In this document: positions 24,301 to 32,987 of the stretch, piece by piece
How positions within the stretch are numbered: the first letter of the stretch is position 1
Layout: the number at the start of each line of letters is the position of its first letter
Source: an uncultured Bacteroidales bacterium
GTDB lineage: Bacteria > Bacteroidota > Bacteroidia > Bacteroidales > FEN-979
Length of the DNA: 33,816 nt
Reading direction: 5' to 3'
NCBI GenBank assembly: GCA_903929315.1
Contig: CAIYUC010000170.1
Coordinates: 1-33,816, forward strand
Notes under the pieces: model-generated
The model's database searches: none
Told to the model about the DNA's origin: nothing
Seen by the model: the letters and a program-made list of their open reading frames with translations, nothing else
Position numbers and translations under genes: made by a program

Positions 24301-24851
24301 CTGTCCCGGTTTCGGAGCTGAAGACCGAAATGAAGGCATACAAGGGCAGGGAGGTCTCTTTTGCCGGTGTCGTGAGCTCGTCAGTTCAGAAGATCGGCAA
24401 AAACGGGAAGCAATACGGAACCTTTATAGTGGAAGATTATTTTGATTCTATCCAGTTTACGCTTTTCTCTGAGGATCTGCTCAAGTTTAAACATTTTCTC
24501 GACGAAGGGACCTATGTCTACATCAAAGCACGGGTTGAAGCCCGTTTTGATTCCCCTGAGCAGCTCAACCTTAGGATCAGCTCAATGACCTTGCTCGCGG
24601 ATGTATTTGAGAAATTTGCAAAGTTGGTTACGGTCATGATCCGGCTTGACGACCTAAACGGGGCGCTGGTCAAGAATTTGCGGGAGACGGCAAAAAAGTA
24701 TAAGGGTAAATGCAATCTGAAGATCCAGCTGATGGATGATGACGATGAGAAGATGTATGTCGATCTGGCTTCCAAAAAGATGAAGATCGATGCCAGGGAG
24801 TTTATTAAAGAGATTAACGGATTCCCCGAGATAAAATACAGAGTTGGGTAA
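21357..24851 (+). CDS. dnaE: DNA polymerase III alpha subunit
   Basis: Replicative polymerase, C family. An N-terminal PHP domain (HLHVHTQYSILDG, ITDHGNMFG, IIGCETYVARRD) is followed by the palm with GPGRGSSAGSVVAY and the catalytic PDIDVDFDEDGR (D407, D409). Then come the fingers (HTGLHACGIVIG, FQFESDGMKKYL, ALYRPGPMEYIP, YQEQVM, RKAMGKK), tandem helix-hairpin-helix region and OB fold (VSFAGVVSSSVQKIG, YGTFIVEDYFDSIQFTLFS). The length of 1164 residues is close to that of other bacterial DnaE proteins. The start is ATG 21357. GC content is visibly higher than in the adjoining island, marking its right border. A thioredoxin gene follows after 52 bp with its own -7 box. Confidence 0.97.
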   Translation: MVDFVHLHVHTQYSILDGANRIPELIAKAIRDGMRGIAITDHGNMFGVKIFHEEASKQKDFKPIIGCETYVARRDRFKVSDMVDRKGDHLILLAKDYQGYNNLSRLISLSWTEGFYYKPRIDKELLKLYHEGLICSSACLAGEIPRSILNGNLEKTEHIINEYKEIFGDDFYLELMRHQPTDPGRDASVFQRQQVVNEALIKLSRKTGVKLLATNDAHFLDETDADAHDRLLCLNTGKDIDDPTRLRYTGQEWVKTRNEMEELFRDVPEAVKNTMEVFEKITHYELDREPIMPDFPIPEGFSDGMEYLRHLTYEGAKKRYNEITPELTERIEYELATVKFMGYPGYFLIVADIIRAAREMGVSVGPGRGSSAGSVVAYCMRITDIDPLKYGLLFERFLNPDRVSMPDIDVDFDEDGRDKVFRWVVDKFGKNKVAQVITFGTMAAKMAIRDLARVQKLKLDESDRLAKMVPDRAGITLKQAFNEVPELEAERHSSNPLIVETLKFAQTLEGSVRHTGLHACGIVIGKNSLIDHVPVIWNKDAQILVTQFDGKHIESVGMLKMDLLGLKTLSIINDTLKNIKLSRGEDVIIENIPLDDGPTWQLFSQAKTTGIFQFESDGMKKYLKDLKPNRIEDIIAMNALYRPGPMEYIPQYINRKFGREKIEYDIPVMEEYLKETYGIAVYQEQVMLLSQLLGGFTKGEADSLRKAMGKKDEPLMNELKPKFFENCKKSGYSDAISMKIWEDWKSFAKYAFNKSHSVAYAYVAYRMGYLKANYPPEFMAAVLSRNMSDIKEITNFIEECRRMDIPVLGPDVNESDLHFFVNKKGEIRFGMAGIKNVGENAALSIMDERNKNGLYKNIFDFTQRIDSRAVNKRSLESLAKAGAFDGFEGIHRAQYFYKSNGEDSIFLEKLLKYANDFQAQANSIQHSLFGAEEKVLLPDLTVPKCEHWTRIEQLRQEKEITGFYITGHPLDDYKREIENFCSVPVSELKTEMKAYKGREVSFAGVVSSSVQKIGKNGKQYGTFIVEDYFDSIQFTLFSEDLLKFKHFLDEGTYVYIKARVEARFDSPEQLNLRISSMTLLADVFEKFAKLVTVMIRLDDLNGALVKNLRETAKKYKGKCNLKIQLMDDDDEKMYVDLASKKMKIDAREFIKEINGFPEIKYRVG

Positions 24852-24858
24852 TTTTTCG

Positions 24859-24866
24859 TAATTTTG
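24859..24866 (+). promoter_or_regulatory. -7 promoter box for thioredoxin
   Basis: TAATTTTG is a perfect TAnnTTTG match followed by CAC, as before the haem lyase gene (4081). It is 37 bp before ATG 24904. Confidence 0.6.
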
Positions 24867-24903
24867 CACTCCCGATCCGGTTAAACATTTAATACAGATA
24901 ATT

Positions 24904-25221
24904 ATGATGGAGATATTAACAGATGCAACTTTTGAAGAAAAAGTAATCAAATCGGATAAGCTGGCAGTGATTGATTTTTCGGCTGAATGGTGTGGCCCAT
25001 GCAGGATGGTCAGTCCGATCATCCATGAGCTGGCAGGAGAATACCAGGACCGGATCGTGGCCGGAGAAGTAAATGTCGATGAAAATCCAATAGTCACAGC
25101 ACAATATAAAGTAAGAAATATACCCACTGTGCTTTATATGAAAAATGGCGAAGTGGTCGATAAGCAGGTCGGCTCCGTTCCGAAGTCAGTGTACAAAGCG
25201 CTGGTGGAAAAGCATATCTAA
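24904..25221 (+). CDS. trxA: Thioredoxin
   Basis: Cytosolic dithiol-disulfide oxidoreductase of 105 residues with the active site AEWCGPCR and the cis-proline segment NIPTVLYMKNGE. Acidic and hydrophobic positions fit the classic fold (VIDFSAEWCGPC, VNVDENP). No signal peptide. It starts at ATG 24904 or the adjacent ATG 24907. It has its own promoter box after dnaE; the DUF58 gene follows after 51 bp and may be co-transcribed. Confidence 0.93.
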   Translation: MMEILTDATFEEKVIKSDKLAVIDFSAEWCGPCRMVSPIIHELAGEYQDRIVAGEVNVDENPIVTAQYKVRNIPTVLYMKNGEVVDKQVGSVPKSVYKALVEKHI

Positions 25222-25272
25222 TCAAAGGCCGGGATCAGTGCAATTCCATAAATAACCCTTAATTCAGAAAAA

Positions 25273-26208
25273 TTGGCTTACCAGATCGATCAAACCCGGC
25301 TTCAGCAATTCAGCTCGCTTGAATTGATCGCCAAACAGGTCGTAGAGGGCTTCATCACAGGTCTTCATAAGAGTCCTTTTCACGGGTTTTCCGTCGAGTT
25401 TGCCGAACATCGTCAGTATAATACGGGAGAATCCGTTAAGAATATCGACTGGAAGTTATATGGCCGAACCGACAGGCTTTATTCAAAACGTTACGAGGAA
25501 GAAACGAACCTTCGTTGCCAGATACTCATTGATAATTCCTCTTCGATGTACTATCCTGTTCTGGAGAACCCGTCTGTCGACCTACCTAACAAGATCACCT
25601 TTTCCATTTATGTGACAGCGTCGTTGATCTACCTGCTGAGAAGGCAAAGAGATGCCGCCGGCATCAGCATTTTTTCCGACAAGATCGAGCTTCATACTGA
25701 GGCGAAATCCAGCTCCGTCCATCATAAATATCTGTACAACGAGCTGGAAAAGCTTCTTCATCCCATTTCTCCCGATACAAGAAAGAGAACAGCGGCTGTC
25801 GACGCTCTTCACCAGATCGCCGAAAGGATACACAAACGATCACTGGTCATCATCCTCAGCGATATGTTCGAGAATATGGCGAACCGCGAGGATTTGTTTT
25901 CTGCCTTACAGCATCTGCGTCATAACCAACATGAGGTAGTCTTATTCCATGTGGTCGATAAAAGCAAGGAGTTGGATTTTGATTTTGATAACCGTCCCTA
26001 CCGCTTTATTGACCTCGAAAGCGGTGAAGAATTAAAGGCATTCCCTGCCAAAGTGAAGGAACAGTACATGGAGGCAATTGAAAAATACAGATCGGAGCTG
26101 AAGCTGCGTTGCGGGCAATACCGGATCGATTTTGTGGAAGCGGATATCAATTCGGGATTCGAACATGTTCTTTTGCCTTACCTTGTGAAGCGGGAAAAGC
26201 TTTTATAA
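25273..26208 (+). CDS. DUF58 family protein (MoxR-associated von Willebrand A-like)
   Basis: 311 residues with the DUF58 block EFAEHRQYNTGESVKNIDWK, then LYGRTDRLYSKRYEEETN, and a degenerate MIDAS-like LIDNSSSMYY (D-x-S-x-S), so a VWA-like metal-binding fold is likely. DUF58 proteins usually work with MoxR AAA+ ATPases and BatA/BatB-type membrane proteins, perhaps as chaperone adaptors; none of those is in the window. The start is TTG 25273: an in-frame TAA at 25249 and the absence of ATG leave no better choice. No Shine-Dalgarno. The DUF4159 protein at the far right of the window is another family commonly found in such loci. Confidence 0.85.
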   Translation: MAYQIDQTRLQQFSSLELIAKQVVEGFITGLHKSPFHGFSVEFAEHRQYNTGESVKNIDWKLYGRTDRLYSKRYEEETNLRCQILIDNSSSMYYPVLENPSVDLPNKITFSIYVTASLIYLLRRQRDAAGISIFSDKIELHTEAKSSSVHHKYLYNELEKLLHPISPDTRKRTAAVDALHQIAERIHKRSLVIILSDMFENMANREDLFSALQHLRHNQHEVVLFHVVDKSKELDFDFDNRPYRFIDLESGEELKAFPAKVKEQYMEAIEKYRSELKLRCGQYRIDFVEADINSGFEHVLLPYLVKREKLL

Positions 26209-26223
26209 TCACATTCAACTTAA

Positions 26224-26320
26224 TGATGCTCGATGCTCGATACTGGATGCTCGATCCGTTACATATAATCGGTAATTCGAATTCGTAATCCTTTCCGTCC
26301 GCTTGTCCGCTTGTCCGCAT
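26224..26320. repeat. Intergenic words after DUF58
   Basis: Three word families in a row: GATGCTC units (26224-26257), GTAATTCGAATTCGTAATCC (from 26270) and GTCCGCTT units (26296-26319). The last also occurs at 9494-9513 beside the lysozyme gene, the second resembles 20482-20510. Confidence 0.65.
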
Positions 26321-26369
26321 TTTTCCCTGAATATTACCGGGAATATGTCTGGAAAATGGAATTTTTACG

Positions 26370-26377
26370 TAAGTTTG
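26370..26377 (+). promoter_or_regulatory. -7 promoter box for the TonB-dependent receptor
   Basis: TAAGTTTG is a perfect TAnnTTTG match 31 bp before the GTG start at 26409. Confidence 0.5.
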
Positions 26378-26408
26378 AGATCGATATATTTATGGGAGTG
26401 GTTTTCCT

Positions 26409-28748
26409 GTGAAAGTTTATTTCTTATTTCTTTTACCATTCCTTTCAGGAATGATCTGCGCCCAGACGCCAACCCAGGTGATTCGCGGAAAGGTGGTTGA
26501 TGCAGAAACAAAAACAGGGTTGGAGGGAGCCAATGTTATTATCCTGAATACTGATCCTTTCCTGGGTATAACCACCAGCCAGGATGGTTCTTTTAAGATT
26601 CAGAAGGTACCTGTTGGCCGTCACTCGATAAAAGTCAGCTTTGTGGGATACAGAACAGCTATTATCCCGGAGCTTCTTGTTTCTTCGGGAAAAGAAACGG
26701 TTATCAGTGTCGAGCTTGAGGAGATGGTGGTCACAGCAAAGGAGGTCGAAGTAAAAGCGAGTGTGGACAAGGACAAACCCATTAATCCCATGGCATTGGT
26801 TGGCGCCCGCTCTTTTAATATGGAGGAGAGCCGTCGGTATGCAGGGTCGGTCGACGATCCCATGCGTGCTGTGTCGAATTTCGCCGGTGTCGTGTCCAAT
26901 GCCGGGGATAATTCCAACCAGATCATGATCAGGGGCAATTCGCCAAAAGGATTGCTTTGGCGGGTGGAAGGTATGGATATCCCGAACCCGAATCATTTCG
27001 CATTTGTGGGCACCTCTGGCGGGGGATTTACAATCTTCAGCAGCCAGGTGCTTTCGAATTCCGATTTTTATACGGCAGCATTCCCCGCACAATACAGTAA
27101 TGCCCTTTCCGGCATTTTTGATATGCGGTTCAGGAACGGGAATAACGAACGATACGAAAATGCAGTTCAGTTGGGGGTCCAGGGTCTCGACATTTCATCG
27201 GAGGGTCCACTAAATAAGAAACAAACTTCCTCCTATTTATTCGATTACCGTTACTCTATCCTTTATTTCCTCCGGTACATCGATCCCTGGGTGAAAAACA
27301 TGATCCCATCATTCCAGGACCTTTCGTTCAAAATCAACATCCCGACCCCGAAAGCCGGCACATTTTCCCTGGTCGGGATCGGAGGGATCTCGGGCATAAA
27401 ATCAACCCCTGAAAAGGATTCAGCATCATGGAGCGCCATCAGTGACCGCTCACAGTCTGTGCTCGACAACCGGATGGGAGCCATTGCTGTGATCCATCAG
27501 ATCTATTTATCAAGACAATCCTTTCTTCGTTCAACCCTGTCAGCAACATATAATGACATTACCAGTTATGAAAGCCTGATGACCACAGGTTATGAACTCC
27601 GTCCGGTAGACAGTACCTATCACAGGAATTTCCGGTTTACGGGATCGGTCACCTATAACCGGAAGTTCGGAACACGGTTTACCCTTCGAAGCGGGGTCAC
27701 ATACACGCAGATGTTTTATGACCTGGATATAAAATCAATCAATCCGTTAACAGGGATCTACAGCCAGGTGAACAAGGGAAGTGGCACTACCGGCCTTGTC
27801 CAGGCATATTGTGAGACAAAAACTCTCATCGCACCTGATCTTGAACTGACTGAAGGTCTGAATTCCACTTATTTCTTATTGAACCAGCATTTTTCTCTTG
27901 AACCCCGTTTAGCCCTTCGCTGGCAGATCAGCGAGAGACATGCACTGAGCGCCGGATATGGGATGCATTCGCAGTTGGAAGATATTGGCGTTTACCTGAC
28001 CGGAACGCCGGTGAATGAAGTGATCAGCAAACCGGTCAATAAATCTTTGGATTTCAGCCGTGCGCATCATTTTGTTTTGGGCTACGATTGGCTGATCCGC
28101 CAGGATATACGGCTAATGACTGAGATATATTACCAGTATTTGTATAATATTCCCGTAAAGCCGGGAAGTTATTATTCCATGCTTAACAGTACCGGCGAAT
28201 ATTTCAATGATACCCTGATAAACACAGGCACCGGCTGGAATGCCGGAATTGACTTTACCTTCGAAAAATTTCTTACCAAACAATATTATTATCTCATTAC
28301 AATCTCGCTATTTAAATCCAGTTACAAAGGAGGCGATGGGATCTGGCGCAATTCAAGGTTCAATTCGAATTATGTGATCAACCTACTGGGCGGAAAAGAA
28401 TGGACGATCCGGAAGAAGAATTTTTTAGGCCTGAACCTGAAAGCAAGCTATACAGGCGGGGAATATTATGTGCCGATCGATCTTGAGAAGTCTGTTGCCC
28501 AGCACAGCGAGGTTATGGATGAAACAAATGCCTATACCCTGAGATTACCTGATTTCTTTTATCTTGACCTCACTCTAACCTTCCGCACCAACCATAAGAA
28601 ATATTCAGGTGTCTGGGCAGTGCAGGTTAGAAACCTGCTGGACCAGCATCCCAATGTCGGATATGTTTACAATGATTTCAACCGAACGACAGAACCTGAG
28701 AAATCGTTGGGAATTGTTCCGCTGATAAGTTATAAAGTTGAGTTTTAG
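26409..28748 (+). CDS. TonB-dependent outer-membrane receptor with carboxypeptidase-regulatory-like domain
   Basis: A signal peptide (KVYFLFLLPFLSGMICAQ) precedes a CarboxypepD_reg-like domain (about residues 24-110: IRGKVVDAETKTGLEGANVI, then SFKIQKVPVGRHSIKVSFVG). A plug follows (about 140-245: MRAVSNFAGVVSNAGDNSNQ, then IMIRGNSP, WRVEGMDIPNPNHF) and then a 22-strand-type barrel to the terminal PLISYKVEF. At 779 residues it is shorter than SusC proteins and has no SusD partner, so a role in metal-chelate, cobalamin or peptide uptake is as likely as glycan uptake; substrate unknown. The start is GTG 26409, because no ATG precedes the signal peptide. It has its own -7 box. Confidence 0.87.
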   Translation: MKVYFLFLLPFLSGMICAQTPTQVIRGKVVDAETKTGLEGANVIILNTDPFLGITTSQDGSFKIQKVPVGRHSIKVSFVGYRTAIIPELLVSSGKETVISVELEEMVVTAKEVEVKASVDKDKPINPMALVGARSFNMEESRRYAGSVDDPMRAVSNFAGVVSNAGDNSNQIMIRGNSPKGLLWRVEGMDIPNPNHFAFVGTSGGGFTIFSSQVLSNSDFYTAAFPAQYSNALSGIFDMRFRNGNNERYENAVQLGVQGLDISSEGPLNKKQTSSYLFDYRYSILYFLRYIDPWVKNMIPSFQDLSFKINIPTPKAGTFSLVGIGGISGIKSTPEKDSASWSAISDRSQSVLDNRMGAIAVIHQIYLSRQSFLRSTLSATYNDITSYESLMTTGYELRPVDSTYHRNFRFTGSVTYNRKFGTRFTLRSGVTYTQMFYDLDIKSINPLTGIYSQVNKGSGTTGLVQAYCETKTLIAPDLELTEGLNSTYFLLNQHFSLEPRLALRWQISERHALSAGYGMHSQLEDIGVYLTGTPVNEVISKPVNKSLDFSRAHHFVLGYDWLIRQDIRLMTEIYYQYLYNIPVKPGSYYSMLNSTGEYFNDTLINTGTGWNAGIDFTFEKFLTKQYYYLITISLFKSSYKGGDGIWRNSRFNSNYVINLLGGKEWTIRKKNFLGLNLKASYTGGEYYVPIDLEKSVAQHSEVMDETNAYTLRLPDFFYLDLTLTFRTNHKKYSGVWAVQVRNLLDQHPNVGYVYNDFNRTTEPEKSLGIVPLISYKVEF

Positions 28749-28750
28749 AT

Positions 28751-28831
28751 TCGTGACATTCGTGACATTCGTTACAATCGTGACAATCGGGACGACCATA
28801 ACGACTGTAACGGCTGTAACGACTGTAACGA
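28751..28831. repeat. Tandem GTGACATTC / CGACTGTAA words upstream of valS
   Basis: About eight imperfect 9-10-bp units run from TCGTGACATT to GACTGTAACG. They start two bases after the receptor stop codon and end 40 bp before the valS -7 box. Confidence 0.7.
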
Positions 28832-28872
28832 GAATGCTTGAATTCTGAATATCCTTATAGTTACATTTTTCC

Positions 28873-28880
28873 TAACTTTG
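28873..28880 (+). promoter_or_regulatory. -7 promoter box for valS
   Basis: TAACTTTG is a perfect TAnnTTTG match followed by CCC, 22 bp before ATG 28903. Confidence 0.6.
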
Positions 28881-28902
28881 CCCTTCAAATAATCCAATTT
28901 AA

Positions 28903-31548
28903 ATGCTACTTGCCTCCAAATATGATCCGTCGATCGTTGAAGATAAATGGTATGCAACCTGGTTGAAAAACCGGCTGTTCCATTCCGAACCTGACGACCG
29001 TAAACCTTTTACGATTGTTATCCCTCCCCCGAATGTTACCGGGGTTCTGCACATGGGGCATATGCTGAACAATACGATCCAGGATGTACTTGTCAGGCGT
29101 GCCCGGATGATGGGTTTTAATGCCGAATGGCTCCCCGGCACGGATCATGCTTCCATCGCGACAGAAGCTAAAGTCGTTGCCAGCCTGAAAGAAGAAGGGA
29201 TCGAAAAGTCATCGATCTCAAGGGAAGCCTTCCTCGACCGTGCCTGGCAATGGAAAAAAAAGCACGGAGGGATCATCCTTGAACAGTTAAAACGTCTTGG
29301 CGCTTCCTGTGACTGGGAAAGAACCTGCTTCACCATGGATGAAGCAAGGTACGAATCAGTGATCGATGTTTTTATTGATCTGTATAATAAAGGATATATC
29401 TACCGTGGAGTTAGGATGGTAAACTGGGATCCGGTAGCGTTGACAGCCCTGTCGGATGAAGAGGTCATCTATAAGGAAGTTCAGTCGAAGCTGTATTACG
29501 TCCGTTACCAGGTAGAAGGAACGGCTGATGAATGGATCACAATTGCTACCACCCGTCCTGAGACCATCCTTGGCGATACTGCCATTTGTGTTCATCCTGA
29601 AGACGAACGGTATCAATATCTGAAGGGCAAAAAAATCCTTGTACCCCTGATCAACCGTTCAGTTCCTGTGATTTTTGATGAGTATGTAGATCGCACATTC
29701 GGCACCGGCGCCCTGAAAGTAACACCGGCACATGATATCAATGACTATAACCTGGGGTTAAAGCATAAGCTTGAAGTTGTGGATACATTCAACCCGGATG
29801 GAACGATGAGCGAAGCGGCTCAGCTGTTTACCGGGGAAGACCGGTTTGTTGTCAGGAAAAAAATAACGCAGGAGCTTCAAAAGTTTAGACATATCGTAAA
29901 GATAGAAGAATATGTCAATAAAGTGGGGTTCTCTCAACGAACGGATGCAGTTATTGAACCCAGAATTTCCACGCAATGGTTCATGCGGATGAAGGAAATG
30001 GCACAGCCTGCCTTGGAACTGGTCATGAACGATACGATCCGGTTCTATCCTGCCAAATATAAAAACATGTACCAGCATTGGATGTCATCGATCACGGATT
30101 GGTGCATCTCAAGACAATTATGGTGGGGACAACGGATACCGGCTTACTATCTTCCGGATGGACAAATTGTGGTTGCCAAATCGAAAGAGGAAGCGGTTAA
30201 GAAAGCAATTTGGGAATTACGGATGACGAATGACGAATTATCTGAAGAAAATATCAGACAGGATGAGGATGTGCTTGATACATGGTTTTCATCATGGTTA
30301 TGGCCAATCTCGGTTTTCGATGGCATTCGTCACCCCGGAAATCCGGATATTAATTATTATTATCCCACAAGTGTCCTGGTAACGGCGCCGGATATTATCT
30401 TTTTCTGGGTTGCCCGTATGATCATGGCAGGGTGGGAGTACCGGAAAGAGATCCCTTTTAAAAACATCTATTTTACAGGAATGGTGAGGGATAAAGAGGG
30501 CCGGAAGATGTCGAAATCCCTGGGAAACTCGCCTGACCCCATCAAGCTTATCGAACAATACGGGGCGGATGCAGTACGTGTCGGAATGCTTCTTTGTTCT
30601 CCGGCCGGCAACGATCTTTTATTTGATGAGTCGTTGATCGGACAGGGAAGGAATTTTTGCAACAAATTATGGAATGCTTTACGTCTTTTGAAGGGATGGG
30701 AAGTGGACGAAGCGATTGAACAACCGGAGACCAGCCGGGTTTCAATCGAATGGTTTAATTCAGTCCTGAACAAGACAATTACAGAGATCGAAGATGCTTA
30801 TGATAAATACCGTCTTTCAGAGATCCTGATGGCGATATACAAGCTTGTGTGGGATGACTTCTGTTCCTGGTTCCTCGAGATGATCAAACCTGCTTACCAG
30901 CAGCCTATCGATAAAATCACCTATGAAACGGCGGTTGATTATTTCGATAAGCTGGTACGGTTGCTGCATCCTTTTATGCCTTTCATCACGGAAGAGATCT
31001 GGCATGTTCTGAAAGACCGTAGCGAAAATGATTCTGTCATGACCGCCGAGATGCCCTGCATTTCAGATTTCCATCCTGAACTCATTGAAAAATTCGCTAT
31101 CGCGGAAGAGGTCATTATTGCGATCCGGAACATCCGCAAAGAAAAAAATATTCCCATTCGGGAAAGCATAAAATTCTTCATCCGGAAAAATTATAACGAA
31201 ACTTCTGACACTACTTTTGATCCTGTCGTTGCAAAACTTTGCAACATCGGCGAGCTGGGCTATGTTGAAGAAAAGCTTGCCGGTTCTGTCTCTTTCATTA
31301 TCCGGAATACCGAATTTTATATTCCGCTGGTGCACGACATCGACGCAGAGGCCGAGATCCGGAAGTTGGAGGAAGAATTAAGCTATGCAAGAGGATTTCT
31401 TGAATCGGTGGAGAAGAAGCTTACCAATGAAAAGTTTGTCAGTTCAGCGCCGGGCAAGATCGTCGAGGCCGAGCGCAGGAAAAAATCGAATGCAGAAGGG
31501 AAAATTGCTGTAATCGAAGAACAGCTCAAGGGGCTTAGATCAACCTGA
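28903..31548 (+). CDS. valS: Valyl-tRNA synthetase
   Basis: Class I synthetase that charges tRNA-Val, with a CP1 editing domain for mischarged threonine. Motifs: [15 protein letters not shown] (HIGH at 50-53), editing-domain [13 protein letters not shown] and [29 protein letters not shown], and the catalytic loop KMSKS (535-539). The C-terminal ~65 residues form the tRNA-binding coiled coil ([20 protein letters not shown]). Length is 881 residues, start ATG 28903. Oddity: residues 437-446 ([10 protein letters not shown]), in a variable stretch just before the conserved [10 protein letters not shown] block, are encoded by a GAATTACGGATGACGAATG-type word like those in the spacers. The frame is kept, so the enzyme should work. 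Confidence 0.96.
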   Translation: MLLASKYDPSIVEDKWYATWLKNRLFHSEPDDRKPFTIVIPPPNVTGVLHMGHMLNNTIQDVLVRRARMMGFNAEWLPGTDHASIATEAKVVASLKEEGIEKSSISREAFLDRAWQWKKKHGGIILEQLKRLGASCDWERTCFTMDEARYESVIDVFIDLYNKGYIYRGVRMVNWDPVALTALSDEEVIYKEVQSKLYYVRYQVEGTADEWITIATTRPETILGDTAICVHPEDERYQYLKGKKILVPLINRSVPVIFDEYVDRTFGTGALKVTPAHDINDYNLGLKHKLEVVDTFNPDGTMSEAAQLFTGEDRFVVRKKITQELQKFRHIVKIEEYVNKVGFSQRTDAVIEPRISTQWFMRMKEMAQPALELVMNDTIRFYPAKYKNMYQHWMSSITDWCISRQLWWGQRIPAYYLPDGQIVVAKSKEEAVKKAIWELRMTNDELSEENIRQDEDVLDTWFSSWLWPISVFDGIRHPGNPDINYYYPTSVLVTAPDIIFFWVARMIMAGWEYRKEIPFKNIYFTGMVRDKEGRKMSKSLGNSPDPIKLIEQYGADAVRVGMLLCSPAGNDLLFDESLIGQGRNFCNKLWNALRLLKGWEVDEAIEQPETSRVSIEWFNSVLNKTITEIEDAYDKYRLSEILMAIYKLVWDDFCSWFLEMIKPAYQQPIDKITYETAVDYFDKLVRLLHPFMPFITEEIWHVLKDRSENDSVMTAEMPCISDFHPELIEKFAIAEEVIIAIRNIRKEKNIPIRESIKFFIRKNYNETSDTTFDPVVAKLCNIGELGYVEEKLAGSVSFIIRNTEFYIPLVHDIDAEAEIRKLEEELSYARGFLESVEKKLTNEKFVSSAPGKIVEAERRKKSNAEGKIAVIEEQLKGLRST

Positions 31549-31550
31549 TA

Positions 31551-31600
31551 AAAAAGTCACAAAGTCACATTTTCACTATTTCGCTATTTCACTATTTTCA
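31551..31600. repeat. AAAGTCAC / CTATTTCG words between valS and the mannosidase gene
   Basis: Units AAAAGTCACAAAGTCAC and TTTCACTATTTCGCTATTTC. The mannosidase TAG stop (31584-31586, reverse strand) lies within the second set. Confidence 0.6.
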
Positions 31601-32945
31601 ATGGATGCGCTTCCGTGTTGAAAACAAATTTATTCAGATCAAGGGTTTTTTCGGGAGCAAAAAGCAGGTATGCATATTTTAACGTTTCTGCAAAGAAGAA
31701 ACTCTCCATGTAATCATTAAGTTTCAGTGTCTTTACATTTTTCACCTCAGCATAACCGGCCTTTGACTTGCAATTTTTCAGGATGTCATCGATCATCTTC
31801 TTACCCATTATCAGGTAATTCTGGTTTTTGGTCATCCGATAGAGATAAAAGCAACTTTCGAGGTTTTCAGGACGCAGAGGATATGCCGGATCGATGATGG
31901 TATCCGCTTTGAAATCGAATTCTTCAGGTTCCATTGTGAAATGGGTCCACATATAAAAATTTCCTTTCTGGATCTCCTGTGCCGTCCTGATGTCCCCTGA
32001 AAGAGCCAATATACCGGCATAGAAAGCATCGAGCGCTCCGTAATAAGAATGTGTTTCTTTCCCGGAATTCATATCCACGCGGGTAAAAAAGGAACCGTTT
32101 GGCGTTTCTTTCAGCAAATATTTCTTTATCGCTTTATTGGAGATCCTCCATGCCTCATAGCAATCCGTATCTCCAAAAAGCTTCCAGGCTTTGAAAAGAT
32201 ATTCATAATAGGAATCGATCCTTGCCCCGATCTGGCTTTCACGATTTTTCCATTTCCCGGTATTGACGTCAATGGTTGTCCCCACGAAGTCATTGTCACT
32301 GCGTCTCCGGAAAACTTCAAAGGCGGCTTTTTTTGCCGTCAGATAATAAACAGAATCACCAGTGTATTGAGTCAGTTTACCGAATTCGAGCAGGTAAGTC
32401 CCTATTTCCGCAGGATTGCTCAGGGAATCTCTTGTTTTTCCCGTTCTGAGGTTGATGTACCGGTATGGCATACCTGTTTCGGAATGAAAAGCAGGAAGGA
32501 GACGCCTGCCAAGGTCTTTAGCCAGGTTCATAAAGACCGGATCCCTATCCAGTTCATAGGACGAGATCAAACCTCCTAAAAGTCGGATGTTAATCTCGAA
32601 CAGCTGAACTTCCTGGTTGACGTTGAAATTCAGCCTTGATAAGACCAAACTCTTGGCATCATTGGCTTCCGCCTTCAATCCCATAAGAATGAAAGTATCA
32701 AACGCATCGACCGGGGTCATCTGAAATGAAACATCGTACCAGTTCTGGCCTTGCTTGGTGATTGGTCGTAAGGCATCATAACCCCAGGCATAATGGGTGT
32801 AACCATCCCATGCAAAACGACAGGCTGCCTTGATTTTTTCAGCCTCGGCATTTTTTTGATTGGACGTAAAGGTTTGCGCTGAAACTGTAAATGCAGTGAT
32901 CATTATTGTTCCAAGGAGGAAAATGATTTTCGCTTTTCGGTTCAT
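31584..32945 (-). CDS. GH47 class I alpha-1,2-mannosidase, secreted
   Basis: A signal peptide (KAKIIFLLGTIMITAFTVSAQ) is followed by an (alpha/alpha)7-barrel mannosidase of family GH47: AWDGYTHYAWGYDALRPI, TPVDAFDTFILMG, FEINIRLLGGLISSYEL (E117), LEFGKLTQYTGD, GARIDSYYEYLFKAW (D244), LRPENLESCFYLYR (E360), MESFFFAETLKYAYLLF and FNTEAHPL (T444). The three acidic residues match the family's catalytic set and T444 the calcium-ligating threonine. GH47 enzymes mostly trim eukaryotic N-glycans in the ER and Golgi; bacterial members are few. At 453 residues it is a compact single-domain form. The last residues (KIVK) come from a spacer repeat that supplies the stop. A DUF4159 gene lies 42 bp upstream. 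It probably removes alpha-1,2-mannose from host or fungal glycans in the periplasm. Confidence 0.85.
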   Translation of the reverse strand: MNRKAKIIFLLGTIMITAFTVSAQTFTSNQKNAEAEKIKAACRFAWDGYTHYAWGYDALRPITKQGQNWYDVSFQMTPVDAFDTFILMGLKAEANDAKSLVLSRLNFNVNQEVQLFEINIRLLGGLISSYELDRDPVFMNLAKDLGRRLLPAFHSETGMPYRYINLRTGKTRDSLSNPAEIGTYLLEFGKLTQYTGDSVYYLTAKKAAFEVFRRRSDNDFVGTTIDVNTGKWKNRESQIGARIDSYYEYLFKAWKLFGDTDCYEAWRISNKAIKKYLLKETPNGSFFTRVDMNSGKETHSYYGALDAFYAGILALSGDIRTAQEIQKGNFYMWTHFTMEPEEFDFKADTIIDPAYPLRPENLESCFYLYRMTKNQNYLIMGKKMIDDILKNCKSKAGYAEVKNVKTLKLNDYMESFFFAETLKYAYLLFAPEKTLDLNKFVFNTEAHPLKIVK

Positions 32946-32987
32946 GTTTCGTAAATTAAACGCTGAGACACGAAGGTTAAAAATTGA

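Noticed and set aside
30298-31335. Several 60-100-residue frames antisense to valS
   Set aside because: All lie opposite strongly conserved synthetase motifs and show no family patterns.
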